From Ectothiorhodospiraceae bacterium (GTDB lineage: Bacteria > Pseudomonadota > Gammaproteobacteria > HK1): 64,000 bases of DNA. Shown here in pieces: positions 33,310 through 43,266 of this stretch. Position 1 is the first letter of the stretch. Every line of letters starts with the position of its first letter. The stretch lies in contig JACKNM010000006.1 of the NCBI GenBank assembly GCA_024234875.1, positions 124,001 to 188,000 on the forward strand. Reading direction: 5' to 3'. A model generated the notes under the pieces. It was given only the letters and a program-made list of their open reading frames with translations, was not told the DNA's origin and searched no databases. Position numbers and translations under genes: made by a program.

Positions 33310-35220
33310 ATGAAGCAGGTTAGGGACACTGCGCGCGCCTCCGTCGTGGAGTCGTGCCGGGAAGGCGGGCGAGAAGCGCGGTTTCCGCCAGCCTCTCGTC
33401 TGCGGTCGCCGATGCGATCGAGCGGCGCGCCGAGTCGCCGTGTGGCCGACGAGCCTGCGCTCCTGCCGACGGTCCTCGGGCTCGGCAAGGTGCCGACGCG
33501 CATCGGCGCGACCCTGGTCGGCGTCGCGCTGATGGGCCTTGCCGGCGCCGGGCTCGCGCAGAGCGGCGGCTCCAGCGCCCAGGGCTCGCAGGACGTCCTC
33601 CAGTTCGGGAGTCCGCCACCGTTGCCCGGCGACCCGAAGCCCGCGTCGGACGCACCCGCGAGCGGCCAGCCCGAGGTTCTGCAGTTCGGCTCACCGCCGC
33701 CGGTGCCGACCGACAGTGGCTCGACCACCACGAGCGGCTCGACCGCGCAGCCGGAGTCCATGCAGTTCGGGCAACCACCCCCCGTTCAGGGATCGGGAAC
33801 CGCACAGGGCGACGTGCTCCAGTTCGGGACGCCGCCGGCGGCCACGGAGCCGCCGCCGCCGGCCGCCGGCGGCCAGCCCGGCGTGCTGCAGTTCGGCGCT
33901 CCCACCACTCCCGTGCCGAGCGGCGGCCAGCCGACGACCGCCGAGGTCGCCATGGCCGAGGAGCCGAGTGATCTCGAGATCGGGCTCGAGCGGCTGTGGC
34001 TCGAGGCCGGCATCCTTCCCGATGGCGGCACCGACGCCTCCACCAGCAACTACCTCCACGGCAGCGCGTTCGCCCGCTGGACGCCGGACCTCAACTGGGA
34101 GGTGCGCGCGGGGGCTCGGGTCGACGGCTACTGGCAGACCGGGACCCCGAGCGCGGACCGCCTGCGTCTCGACTACGGCGAGAGCTTCGTGCGCTACCGC
34201 ACCGAGACATGGCGGGCGACCGTCGGCGCGCAGACGGTGTTGTGGGCGCGCGTCGACGAGATTCCGCCGAGCGACCGCCTCAGCGTGCAGGACATCAGCC
34301 GTTTCTTCGTCGACCGCTACGAGGACCGCCGTCGGGCGGTGCCCGCGGCGCGCTTCGAGCTCAATCGCGAGAGCCTGAAGGCCGACCTCGTGGTGGTGCC
34401 CTGGTTCCGCGCCGCGGAGCTCCCGGAGCAGGACAGCGTGTGGTTCCCGGTCAACCGTCGCGACGGGGAGATCATCGGCATCGAGCTGCCGGCCGCGCTG
34501 TCGACGGTGGTCGCGCGTGGCACCTTCGACGACGATGCCAGTGGCTCGGGCGGCGTCGGCTTCCGCCTGAGCGCGGCGGGGCGCGGCATCGACTATGCGG
34601 TCACCGCGCAGCGGGCTCGGCATTCGTTGCCGTACTACCAGCTCGACCCCGCGGTGCGGGCCGCCTTCCTCGGCGGTGCGAGCCTCGACGCCGCGCTCGC
34701 CGCAGCCCCGGGCGCGACCTTCGTCGGCCGTCATCCCTACACCACGGTGGTCGGCGGCGACGTCAGCGCCGTGGTCGGTGGCTTCACGCTACGGTTCGAG
34801 GGAACGTGGCTGAGCGACATCCCGGCGACCACCACCGACTTCCGGATGATCACCACCGAGGGCATCGACTGGGTCGCCGGGGTCGAGTTCTATCCCGGGG
34901 ACGCGGACGCACGGGTCAATCTCCAGGTCGCCGGTCGGCACCTGCTGGACCCGCCGCGGATCCTCGACCGCGACGACGTGCTGGTGTTCAACGGCGAGAT
35001 CGAGAGCCCGCTGGCCGATCGCCGGCTGCGCGGTCGGCTCCGGTTCAACGTCGGCCTCGACGAGTTCGATCTCTACGTGAATCCCGAGATCGCCTACGTC
35101 GCGAAGGAGCCGCACGAGCTCGTGCTCGGGCTGCACTACTTCGCGGGCGCGGCGGGGACTCCGGGAGGCTTCCACCGCAACCACTCGATGATCTCCATCG
35201 GCTTCAAGACCCGCTTCTGA
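33310..35220 (+). CDS. Outer-membrane beta-barrel protein with LQFG-repeat linker (DUF1302-like)
   Basis: 636 residues. A signal-like stretch near residues 60-82 (RIGATLVGVALMGLAGAGLAQ) follows an N-terminal extension. Five short repeats of about 19-28 residues, each with a QFGxPxP-type core (VLQFGSPPP, VLQFGSPPP, SMQFGQPPP, VLQFGTPP, VLQFGAPT), span about residues 95-200. The remainder (about 215-636) is a transmembrane beta-barrel of DUF1302 style, ending in SIGFKTRF with the C-terminal phenylalanine that directs barrel insertion. AGGAGGG lies 7 bases before ATG 33310; the ATG at 33304 is too close. The true start may lie nearer the signal peptide (ATG 33412), since a 60-residue leader is odd. 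With the MMPL protein and the carrier this completes an inner-to-outer-membrane path. Confidence 0.8.
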   Translation: MKQVRDTARASVVESCREGGREARFPPASRLRSPMRSSGAPSRRVADEPALLPTVLGLGKVPTRIGATLVGVALMGLAGAGLAQSGGSSAQGSQDVLQFGSPPPLPGDPKPASDAPASGQPEVLQFGSPPPVPTDSGSTTTSGSTAQPESMQFGQPPPVQGSGTAQGDVLQFGTPPAATEPPPPAAGGQPGVLQFGAPTTPVPSGGQPTTAEVAMAEEPSDLEIGLERLWLEAGILPDGGTDASTSNYLHGSAFARWTPDLNWEVRAGARVDGYWQTGTPSADRLRLDYGESFVRYRTETWRATVGAQTVLWARVDEIPPSDRLSVQDISRFFVDRYEDRRRAVPAARFELNRESLKADLVVVPWFRAAELPEQDSVWFPVNRRDGEIIGIELPAALSTVVARGTFDDDASGSGGVGFRLSAAGRGIDYAVTAQRARHSLPYYQLDPAVRAAFLGGASLDAALAAAPGATFVGRHPYTTVVGGDVSAVVGGFTLRFEGTWLSDIPATTTDFRMITTEGIDWVAGVEFYPGDADARVNLQVAGRHLLDPPRILDRDDVLVFNGEIESPLADRRLRGRLRFNVGLDEFDLYVNPEIAYVAKEPHELVLGLHYFAGAAGTPGGFHRNHSMISIGFKTRF

Positions 35221-35258
35221 CGCGTCGGGCGCGGGGGCGGCGCACCGCCGGCAGGCGC

Positions 35259-37856
35259 TCAGGGGGCGCTCGCCGGCTCGCGTCGTCCGATGGCCTGGAT
35301 GATGGACAGGAGCAGATCCATCAGCTCGTCGTCCTCACAGGCGTCGCCGATGCCGTCGCCGTCGCGGTCGGTCTGCTGCGGGTTGGGGTTGCGCGGGCAG
35401 TTGTCGTTGCGATCCGAGACCCGGTCGAGGTCCATGTCGGGCGGGCGACTGCTCGGGTCGAGCGGGTCGGACTGACCGCCACTCGTCTCGTCGAGGTCGG
35501 AGTAGCCGTCGCCGTCGTCGTCCGGGTCGACGCCGTCGGCCAATCCGTCGCCGTCGGTGTCGGCGAGGATGGTCACCGTGGCGGCCGCCGCGTTGTCGGT
35601 GGCGGCGAGCTCGGTGGTGGCGCTGGCGACGGTGGTGGTGGTGGCGAGCGCCCCGGCGTCGGCGACGGTGAGGCGGATGGCCACGCTCGCCGTTCCGCTA
35701 CTGGCGAGCCCACCCAGCGCGCACTCGACGGTCCCGGCGCCGACCACGCAGCTGCCCTGGCTGGGGGTCGCGTCGACGCTCGTGCCCGGCGGCGCGCTCA
35801 TCTCCAGACGGACGTCGGCCGCCCCGTACGGGCCGAGGTTGCGCACGGTCGCGTCGTGGGCGACCGCCGCTCCGGTGAGCCCGGTGGGCGGGGCGGCGAC
35901 GGTGACCCGCAGATCCGTCGCCGCGGCCAAGGTCGCCACGCCGCCGCGATCGAATGCGCCGTGGATCAGACTGCTCGAGGAGCGTCCCGGCCGCACCGCG
36001 TGCGCCGGCCCGGGGCGTACCAGCAGCGGCAGGGTATCCCAGCTCATGCCGTGGTCGACGCTGCGCCAGAGCTCGGCACCGTCGCTCGCGAAGACGACCC
36101 CCGGGTGCGCGGGGTCGAGCGCGATGGTGCCGGCGGCCGCGGGCAGCGGCAGGCGCCGCCAGTTGGTGCCGGCATCCGTGGTCCTCAGCACGCCGCTCGG
36201 GGTAGCGGCGTACACGGTGGCGGCGTCGGCCGGATCGACCGTCAGGGCGTCGACGCGGGTCAGCACCGTCATGTCGCCCCCGACCGCGATGGACCAGCTG
36301 GCCCCGCCATCGGTCGAGCGGTACACCCCGCGCAGCTCCGGCACGCCGTCGTGGACCGGGCCGACGTAGAGCGTGCCGGGGGCCGACGGTGCCGCCGCCA
36401 GCGCGCCGATCGCGGTGGCGCCGGCGCCGGGGAGCCCGTTGCCGAGCAGGGTCCAGGTGTCGCCGCCGTCCGTCGACCTCGACACACCCGCGCTCTGGCT
36501 GGCGGCGTACACCACCGTCGGCGTGCCGGCCTCGACCGCGATGGCGGCGAAAGGCCCGGACGACGAGACCGGGACCGCGGCCCAGCTCGCGCCACCGTCG
36601 GTGGTGCGGTAGACCCCGGACACCGTGCCGACGAAGCCGACATTCGCATCGACCGGGTGCAAGGCGATCGTGAGCGGCACCTCGTCGGCCGGCAGTCCGC
36701 CGTCGGTCGGCTGCCAGGTCGCGCCGTCGTCGTCGGAAGCGACGATGCGGTGGTTGCCGGCCGCCACCGCCGCCAGCAGGCGCCCGGTCGCCGGCGCCAC
36801 CGCCAGCCCGCGAACGCTGGCGCGGTCGATTCCGAGGTTCGCCGCGGTCCAGCTCGCGCCGCCGTCGGTGCTGCGCAGCACGCCGGCACGAGTGGTCGCG
36901 AGGCGGAGCTCGGGCGACGCCACCGCGAGGTCGTTCACGACGTCGAAGGTCGCGGCCAGATCCGGGCCGATCTCGGTCCAGCTCACCCCGGCGTCGGTGC
37001 TGCGGAACACGCCGTCGAAGGCCGCGGCGTGGAGCGTGGTCGGCGTCGCCGGGTCGACGGCGAGGGCGAGCAGGAACGGTGACGGTCCCGGGCCGACCGC
37101 TGCCCACCCGGCACCACGGTCGGAGGTCACGAGGAGCCCCCCACCGGCCACGCTCGCGTAGGCGATGTCCGCGTCGGCGGGGTCGACCGCCAGCGCGCGC
37201 ACGTCCACGGCGCCGAGGCCGGTGCTCGCGCTCGACCAGGTGGTCCCGCCGTCGGCGCTCACGAACACGCCGTCGCGTGCACGGGCGTAGATCACCGACG
37301 GGGCGGACGGCGCGATGACGATGCCGTGGCGGGCGAACGAATGGGCGGTGGGAATCGTGCCGAGACGGCTCCAGCTCGTGCCGCCGTCGGTGGTGCGGTG
37401 GACGCCACCCGCATCGTCGGTCGCGTAGACGGTGTCGCTGGCGCTCGGATGGGCGGTCAGGCGGCGGGGCACCGCGTCGAGGCCGGAGTCGGCCCGTTGC
37501 CAGTTGGCGCCACCGTCGCTCGAGCGCCACACCCGCTCCGGGCCGTGTCGGTCGGCGAGGTAGAGGACGGCCGCGTCCAGCGGATCCACCGCCGCCGCCA
37601 CGATGCGCAACCGTGACTGAGGGCGGATGCCCACGGTGATCCGGCTCCAGCTCGTGCCGCCGTCGGTGGTGCGGTACACCTCGCCACCGGCCAGCGCGAG
37701 TCCGACCGCGGGATTCGACGGCGCGAGCAGCACGGTCTCGACGCGTCCGCCCGCCGGCGCCCCTCCCTCCCAGGCGTTCGGCGCCGCCATGGCGCCCGTC
37801 GGTCCGCCGAGGGCGACCGCCACGGTCAGCAGCACTGTGCGAGCCAGGCGGATCAA
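35259..37856 (-). CDS. Secreted sialidase/VPS10-type repeat protein with DUF11 and thrombospondin type-3 repeats
   Basis: 865 residues. I use a TTG start at 37856 because it is preceded by GAGGGAGAG with a 4-base gap and begins a clean signal peptide (LIRLARTVLLTVAVALGGPTGAMAA). Thirteen BNR/VPS10-like motifs of the form (S/T)-x-D-x-G-x-(S/T/N)-W repeat about every 45 residues up to residue 640, predicting one or two beta-propellers. A DUF11-type Ig-like domain with one cysteine pair (about 690-790) follows. Calcium-binding thrombospondin type-3 repeats (DTDGDGLADGVDPDDDGDGYSD..., NCPRNPNPQQTDRDGDGIGDAC) then lead to a short amphipathic C-terminus (MDLLLSIIQAIGR). No sialidase catalytic residues are evident, so binding or adhesion is likelier than hydrolysis. 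Confidence 0.85.
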   Translation of the reverse strand: MIRLARTVLLTVAVALGGPTGAMAAPNAWEGGAPAGGRVETVLLAPSNPAVGLALAGGEVYRTTDGGTSWSRITVGIRPQSRLRIVAAAVDPLDAAVLYLADRHGPERVWRSSDGGANWQRADSGLDAVPRRLTAHPSASDTVYATDDAGGVHRTTDGGTSWSRLGTIPTAHSFARHGIVIAPSAPSVIYARARDGVFVSADGGTTWSSASTGLGAVDVRALAVDPADADIAYASVAGGGLLVTSDRGAGWAAVGPGPSPFLLALAVDPATPTTLHAAAFDGVFRSTDAGVSWTEIGPDLAATFDVVNDLAVASPELRLATTRAGVLRSTDGGASWTAANLGIDRASVRGLAVAPATGRLLAAVAAGNHRIVASDDDGATWQPTDGGLPADEVPLTIALHPVDANVGFVGTVSGVYRTTDGGASWAAVPVSSSGPFAAIAVEAGTPTVVYAASQSAGVSRSTDGGDTWTLLGNGLPGAGATAIGALAAAPSAPGTLYVGPVHDGVPELRGVYRSTDGGASWSIAVGGDMTVLTRVDALTVDPADAATVYAATPSGVLRTTDAGTNWRRLPLPAAAGTIALDPAHPGVVFASDGAELWRSVDHGMSWDTLPLLVRPGPAHAVRPGRSSSSLIHGAFDRGGVATLAAATDLRVTVAAPPTGLTGAAVAHDATVRNLGPYGAADVRLEMSAPPGTSVDATPSQGSCVVGAGTVECALGGLASSGTASVAIRLTVADAGALATTTTVASATTELAATDNAAAATVTILADTDGDGLADGVDPDDDGDGYSDLDETSGGQSDPLDPSSRPPDMDLDRVSDRNDNCPRNPNPQQTDRDGDGIGDACEDDELMDLLLSIIQAIGRREPASAP

Positions 37857-38011
37857 GCGGCTCTCCCTCGGGTCGGGTGCCGACCGCGCGCTCGGGGTGG
37901 CGGCGGACGATGGGCGCGCCGAGCAGGCTACCCCGAGGGCGTGGCCGAGGAAACTCGCGACCGCCGGCGAGCGGCGCCGCGCGGGCGCCACGTCCACCGG
38001 CCCTCCCACCG

Positions 38012-41000
38012 CTACAGGCAGATCATCGCGCTGCGTCCGGTCTGCGGCACCCGCACCGGGAAGCAGACCTCGTCGGCGACGTCGCAGGCGTCGCCCTTGC
38101 CGTCACCGTCGCTGTCGCGTTGATCGGCGTTGGCGCGCGTCGGGCAGTTGTCGACGACGTCCGCGATGCCATCGCCGTCGCCGTCCGGATCGCTGGTGAC
38201 GGCGGCGTCGAGCAGCGTCATGTCGATTCCCGCGTGGTCGCGGTTGCCGAGCAGCAGCGTCGCGTTGTCGCTCTCGACCACCGTGCCGGCGGGGGTGTAG
38301 TAGCCGACCTCGGCCAGACCGGTGCATCCGGTGAGGCATCGGTAGCGCACTCGCCACCGCGCGCTCGGCTCTTGCTCGACGTCGATCTCGTAGCTCACTG
38401 CGCGCCCGCCCGCCGGGATGGCGACCTCGGTGGCGCGCCCGGCGAGGCCGGTGCCGGCGGCGGTGTCGAACGCGCTCACCTCGATGGTCATGCCGCCGCT
38501 CGGAGCGGTCCGCCCGGCCGGAAGCCGCAGCCGGCCGGCAATCGAGCTCGCCTCGAGCACGGTGAGATCGATGCCGGTCTGGTCGGTCGGCGCGGCGAAT
38601 CGCAACGCGTTCAGGGCGAGCGGAGCCGTCGTCGCCCCGGCGTAGTACCCGCTCGGCACGTAGCCGTCGCAGTCCGTGGCGCAGCGGTACTCGATGCGCC
38701 AGGCGGCGCCGGCGTCACTGGACACGGCGAGGGTGTAGTCGAAGCTCGATTCGCCGGCGGGGATGTGGCCGGCGAAGACTCCACCGGTCGCCCCGTGGGC
38801 GTCGTCGAAGCCACGGATCTCGACCGCGAGGCCGCCGGCCGGGGCAATCTGCCCCGCGGGCAGGGACACGGTACCGGAGATGGTGGTGGCGGCGAGAATG
38901 CCGATGTCGATGCCGCCGTGGTTGGTCGCGCCGGCCAGTAGGGTGGCGCCGGTGAAGCCGCCGCTGGTGCCGCCGGTGGCGTAGAACCCGTCATGCAGGC
39001 CGTCGCAGCCGGCGAGGCAAACGTAGGAGACTCGCCACATCGCGCTCGCGCTCGGTGGAGCGTCGATCCGGTAAGCGATCTGGCTGGTGCCCGCGGCGAT
39101 GGTGACCTCGCTCGAGCCGGACTCGGTGCCCGCGGTGTCGTCCATCTCGACCCGCAGCACCACGCCGCCGGCGGGAGCCAGACCGCCGCCCGGCAGGGTC
39201 AGGGTGCCGCTCACGGTGTCGGCGTCGAGGACTAGGAAGGCGGAGACGTTGTGGTCCTGGCCGCCGGCCAGCAGCGTCGCCGAGGTGGCGTCGAGCGTGG
39301 TGCCTTGCAGGGAGGAGTAGAACCCCGGGCCGGCGAGTCGCTCACAGTTGGTCGTGCACACGTACTGCAGGCGCCAGCGCGCCGCCGGGTCGAATGCGGC
39401 GGTGAAGGTGAACGCGGCCGTGCCAACGATCCCGGGGGGGACGGTGACCGACTGCTCGAGCTCCGCCCCGCTGACGGTGTCGGTGGCGCGCAACAGAAAA
39501 TCGACGTCGCCAGTGAACTCCTCGAAGCCGGGCATGTGCAGAAAGCCGGTGATCACGTCGGCGTCGAGCAGCTCGAGGTCGATGCCGGCATGGGCGGAGC
39601 CGCCGGCGACTGGCACCGCACCCGCGGGGTCCGCCACCGTCGAGGCGCCGGCGTGGTAGCCGGTGCCGAGGTAGCCCGCGCAACCGCTGGTGCAGCGGTA
39701 GCGCACCCGCCACTGCACGCTGGCGTCGCCCGGCACCGCGACCGCGTAGGCCGCCGACGAGTTGCCGGCGGTGATGGTGACCGCGGCGGTGAACACCGCG
39801 TCGATTCCCAGCGGCTCGATCTCGATGTCGACCGCGATGTCACTCGGCGCCGCCCCGGCGGGCAGCGCGAGGGTGCCTGCGATCTCGACCTCCGCCAGCA
39901 GGGGCAGGTCGGCGTCGGCGCGGTCGGTGCCGCCCACGAGCAGGGTCGCGCCGTCGACGAAGGCGGCGGCTCCGCCGTCGGCGAAGAACCCGGAGGGGAA
40001 TAGTCCGTCGCAGCCGCTCTGGCAGGTGTAGTCGAGGCGCCAGCGCGCGAGCGCGTCGTCTTCGAGGTCGAGCGCGTAGGCGACCGACGACGTGCCCTCG
40101 GCGATGGTGACCTCGACCTCGGCGGTGTCGGCCACGCCCTCGGTGTCGAATGCGGTGACGCGAATGGTCGTACCGCCGGCCGGCGCGACCCCTGACGGCA
40201 GAGACACCGTGCCGGCGAGCGTCGTGGCGTCGAGGACCACCAGGTCGATGCCCGCGTGATTCTGGTCGCCGGCGAGCGGCGTGGCCTCACCGAAGCTCGC
40301 CACCATGCCGGTGCTCGCGTGGAACGCGGTGTCGAGGAAGCCGTCGCAGGCGGCGACGAGGAAGCAGGTGTAGCGGACCCGCCACTGCGCCGCCGGGTCC
40401 GGTGGCACCTCGAGGGTGTAGGGAGCGGCGTTCGCACCCTGGGGGATGGTCACCGCGTCGGATACGCTGGCGCCCCCCGGGCCGAGGGCCTCGACGGTGA
40501 TCGCGGCTCCGCCGGCCGGCGCGACCTGTCCGCCCTCGAGGCTGACCGTGCCGCTGATGGTGCGCGCCTCGATCAGCGTCATGTCGATGCCGGCGTGGTC
40601 CGCCCCACCCGAGAGCAGGGTCGCGTCAGCGAGCGCGAGGACGCTGCCGGTCGAGGGCACGGTCGAGAAGAAGCCGGCGACGTAGCCGCTGCATCCCCCG
40701 ACGCAGGTGTAGCCGACGCGCCAGCTCGCACCGGAATCGCTCGGCACCGTGATCTGGTAGGCGATGCTCGACGTGCTCTCGGCGATGGTGACGTCGGTCG
40801 AGAGCACGGCGTCGCCGAGGGTGTCCACGGCACTGACCCGGACCGTCACCCCGCCCACCGGCGCGGTGTCTAGCCCGGGCAGGGAGATGGTCCCGGAGAT
40901 CACGTCGGCGGCGAGCAGGGTGAGGTCGCTGCCGGGGTAGGAGGCGTTGCCGGGGAGCAACGCGGCGTCGGCCTCGTCCGCGACGGTGCCGGCGACGCCG

Positions 41001-43021
41001 AGCAAGCCGCCCGCGAGCAGACCGTCGCAGCCGCTCTGACAGAAGTAACGCACGCGCCAGAGAGCGTCTCCGTCGGGGGCGACGTCGATGGCGTATGCGA
41101 CCGAGCTGGTTCCCTCGGCGATGGTTACTTCCACCTCGACCTGGGTCGACGAGTCGACGTCCTCGGCGCGGACCCGCACGGTCACACCGCCCGCCGGCGC
41201 GGTGCCGCTCGGCAGCGAGATCGTGCCGGAGATGACGTCGGCGGCGAGCAGCTCGAGGTCGATGGCCGTGTGCGTGGTGCCGCCGGCGAGCGCTGTCGCC
41301 GCGCCCGCCGTGGCGACCGTCCCGGATGTGGCGTGGAAACCGACGTCGAGGAACCCGGGGCAGTCGCCGACGCATTCGTAGGACACGGTCCAGCTCGACC
41401 CGGAGTCGCCCGAGGTCGGCACCAGGTAGGCGACGCTGCTGGCTCCTGTCCCGATCTCGACTGCCACCGACCGGACCCCGGAGCCACCCACCTCGCGCGC
41501 CACCACCTCGAGCGCAATCGGGCTCGGCGCGGTGCCGGAAGGGAGCGCGACGGTGCCCGCGATCGAGCCGGGCAGGGCGAGGCTCATGTCGATGCCGGTG
41601 TGGTCGGTGGCGCCGGCCAGGGCGTCGGCGTCCTCGAAGCTCTCCACCGTTCCCGCGGCGGCGTGATAACCGACCTCGAGCAGACCGGCGCAGGAGGGCA
41701 CGCAGGCGAAGCCGACCACCCAGCTCGCCGCCTGGCCCGGGATCTCGAGCACGTAGTCGACGAACCCGGTGCCGTCGGCGATGGTCACCGAGGTGCTGGC
41801 GAAGGTGTCGCTCAGCGCGTCGTCGGCGACGACCTCGAGGTCGATGTCGCCGGACGCGAGGGCGCCGTTGCCGAGCGCGATCCGCCCGGCGATGGTGTGC
41901 AGCGCCAGCACCTCGAGGTCGACGCCGGTGGAGCTGACGCCGCCGGGAACGCGGGTCGCGTTCCCGGGATCGGTGGTGGTGCCCGACCCGCTGTGGATGG
42001 CCTGCGTCACCCGCCCGGCGCAGCCCGACAAACAGCTGTAGGACACCACCCAGCTCGCGGCGGCGTCGTCCTCGACGTCGAGCGTGTAGGCGACCGAGCT
42101 CGCGCCCTCGGCGATGACCACCGTGGTGCTCGCGAGCGCCGCCACGCCGTTCGCGTCGGCCGCGACGACCGAGAGCTGCACCCCGCCGGCCGGCGCGAGC
42201 TGCCCCGAAGGCAGCGAGACGGTGCCGGCGATGGTCGCGGGGACGATGAAGGTGAGGGTCTTGTCGGTCTGGTCCACCCCGCCCGGGAGCAGCGTTGCGT
42301 CGGCGTCGGAGAGCACGGTGCCGGCATCGGCGTAGTAGCCGATGGAGATGTACCCGGTGCAGTTGCTGAAGCACGAGTACTCGACCCAGTGCCGCGCGGT
42401 GGCGTTGCTCGGGGCCTCGAGGGTGTAGGGCGCGGACGACGCGCCTTGAGGGATGGTCACCACCACGCTCGGGACCAGCAGGGTGTTGACGGTGTCGAAG
42501 GCGCGCACCGTGGCCTGGATGCCGCCGGCGGGCGCGGTGAGGCCGGAGGGCAGGGCCAACGTGCCGCTGATGACGTCGGCCGGAAAGAGCTCGAGGGCGA
42601 TGCCGAGATGGTCGGTCCCGCCGGGCAACGTGGTCGCGTCGCCGAAGTACGGGCTGGTGCCGCTGGCGGTGAGGTAGCCGTTCTTGGCGAGGCGCGGGCA
42701 GTTGGCCGCCAACTGGCAGATGTACTCCAACCGCCACTGCTCGGTGGCGTCCTGTGGTACTTCGATCGAGAAGGGAATCGACGTGGTGCCGTCGGCGATG
42801 ACCACGTTGTGCGAGTGGAAAGTGGACCCGTTCACCGTGCGCGACGCGCGGACAGTGACCGTGACCGGTCCGCTGGCGACGCCGCCGCCGGGCATCGACA
42901 GCGTTCCGGCGATGGTGTCGGTCTGTGCCGCGGCAGCCCGGGGCAGGGCGACGGTGGCGACGCCGAGGAGCAAGACGGTCAGGAACGCGCGCCAGACGGC
43001 CGCGGCGGGTGGGCTTCGCAC
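38012..43021 (-). CDS. Giant secreted protein of 14 tandem ~112-residue repeats, TSP3 C-terminus
   Basis: 1669 residues. A signal peptide (to about residue 33, ending AAAAQ) precedes 14 tandem repeats. Each opens with a motif like (I/V)-(S/A)-G-T-(V/L/I)-x-L-P-x-G, continues with APAGG and ASSVAYTL/Y-type blocks, and holds a W-R-V-x-Y-x-C-x3-C unit about two thirds along. The pair is CLTGC, CATDC, CQSGC and so on; two repeats have C-x5-C instead. This predicts a string of beta-sandwich (carboxypeptidase-regulatory or bacterial Ig-like) modules with one disulfide each. After the last repeat come two thrombospondin type-3 repeats (DGDGDGIADVVDNCPTRANAD, DSDGDGKGDAC) and a short cysteine-ending tail. 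Likely a long adhesin or surface fibre. I know no described member of this exact layout. No enzymatic motif. Confidence 0.85.
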   Translation of the reverse strand: MRSPPAAAVWRAFLTVLLLGVATVALPRAAAAQTDTIAGTLSMPGGGVASGPVTVTVRASRTVNGSTFHSHNVVIADGTTSIPFSIEVPQDATEQWRLEYICQLAANCPRLAKNGYLTASGTSPYFGDATTLPGGTDHLGIALELFPADVISGTLALPSGLTAPAGGIQATVRAFDTVNTLLVPSVVVTIPQGASSAPYTLEAPSNATARHWVEYSCFSNCTGYISIGYYADAGTVLSDADATLLPGGVDQTDKTLTFIVPATIAGTVSLPSGQLAPAGGVQLSVVAADANGVAALASTTVVIAEGASSVAYTLDVEDDAAASWVVSYSCLSGCAGRVTQAIHSGSGTTTDPGNATRVPGGVSSTGVDLEVLALHTIAGRIALGNGALASGDIDLEVVADDALSDTFASTSVTIADGTGFVDYVLEIPGQAASWVVGFACVPSCAGLLEVGYHAAAGTVESFEDADALAGATDHTGIDMSLALPGSIAGTVALPSGTAPSPIALEVVAREVGGSGVRSVAVEIGTGASSVAYLVPTSGDSGSSWTVSYECVGDCPGFLDVGFHATSGTVATAGAATALAGGTTHTAIDLELLAADVISGTISLPSGTAPAGGVTVRVRAEDVDSSTQVEVEVTIAEGTSSVAYAIDVAPDGDALWRVRYFCQSGCDGLLAGGLLGVAGTVADEADAALLPGNASYPGSDLTLLAADVISGTISLPGLDTAPVGGVTVRVSAVDTLGDAVLSTDVTIAESTSSIAYQITVPSDSGASWRVGYTCVGGCSGYVAGFFSTVPSTGSVLALADATLLSGGADHAGIDMTLIEARTISGTVSLEGGQVAPAGGAAITVEALGPGGASVSDAVTIPQGANAAPYTLEVPPDPAAQWRVRYTCFLVAACDGFLDTAFHASTGMVASFGEATPLAGDQNHAGIDLVVLDATTLAGTVSLPSGVAPAGGTTIRVTAFDTEGVADTAEVEVTIAEGTSSVAYALDLEDDALARWRLDYTCQSGCDGLFPSGFFADGGAAAFVDGATLLVGGTDRADADLPLLAEVEIAGTLALPAGAAPSDIAVDIEIEPLGIDAVFTAAVTITAGNSSAAYAVAVPGDASVQWRVRYRCTSGCAGYLGTGYHAGASTVADPAGAVPVAGGSAHAGIDLELLDADVITGFLHMPGFEEFTGDVDFLLRATDTVSGAELEQSVTVPPGIVGTAAFTFTAAFDPAARWRLQYVCTTNCERLAGPGFYSSLQGTTLDATSATLLAGGQDHNVSAFLVLDADTVSGTLTLPGGGLAPAGGVVLRVEMDDTAGTESGSSEVTIAAGTSQIAYRIDAPPSASAMWRVSYVCLAGCDGLHDGFYATGGTSGGFTGATLLAGATNHGGIDIGILAATTISGTVSLPAGQIAPAGGLAVEIRGFDDAHGATGGVFAGHIPAGESSFDYTLAVSSDAGAAWRIEYRCATDCDGYVPSGYYAGATTAPLALNALRFAAPTDQTGIDLTVLEASSIAGRLRLPAGRTAPSGGMTIEVSAFDTAAGTGLAGRATEVAIPAGGRAVSYEIDVEQEPSARWRVRYRCLTGCTGLAEVGYYTPAGTVVESDNATLLLGNRDHAGIDMTLLDAAVTSDPDGDGDGIADVVDNCPTRANADQRDSDGDGKGDACDVADEVCFPVRVPQTGRSAMICL

Positions 43022-43266
43022 CGGTGGTTTCCCCTCTTCGCGATGCGTGGTGCGCGGCGGTGTCCGCTCGAGGGACAGACTGGATCTCCGCGACCGCGTC
43101 GTCGGTTGTTGTCGGCGCAGGCTCGGGGCAGGTGGGATGTGGTGTCAACGGTCGAGCGGGCGGTTCGAGAACTGGCGCACGGTTCTCGGAGATCGAACCC
43201 TGCTCGAGCGATCCCGAGATTCCCAATCCGTGGTCGCGGTGGCGGCTTCGCTGCGGGAGGCGGCGC

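Noticed and set aside
33996..37082. 1028-codon frame crossing the barrel gene and the BNR gene
   Set aside because: Arg/Gly/Ala-rich low-complexity sequence that overlaps two well-supported genes in different frames; a GC artefact.
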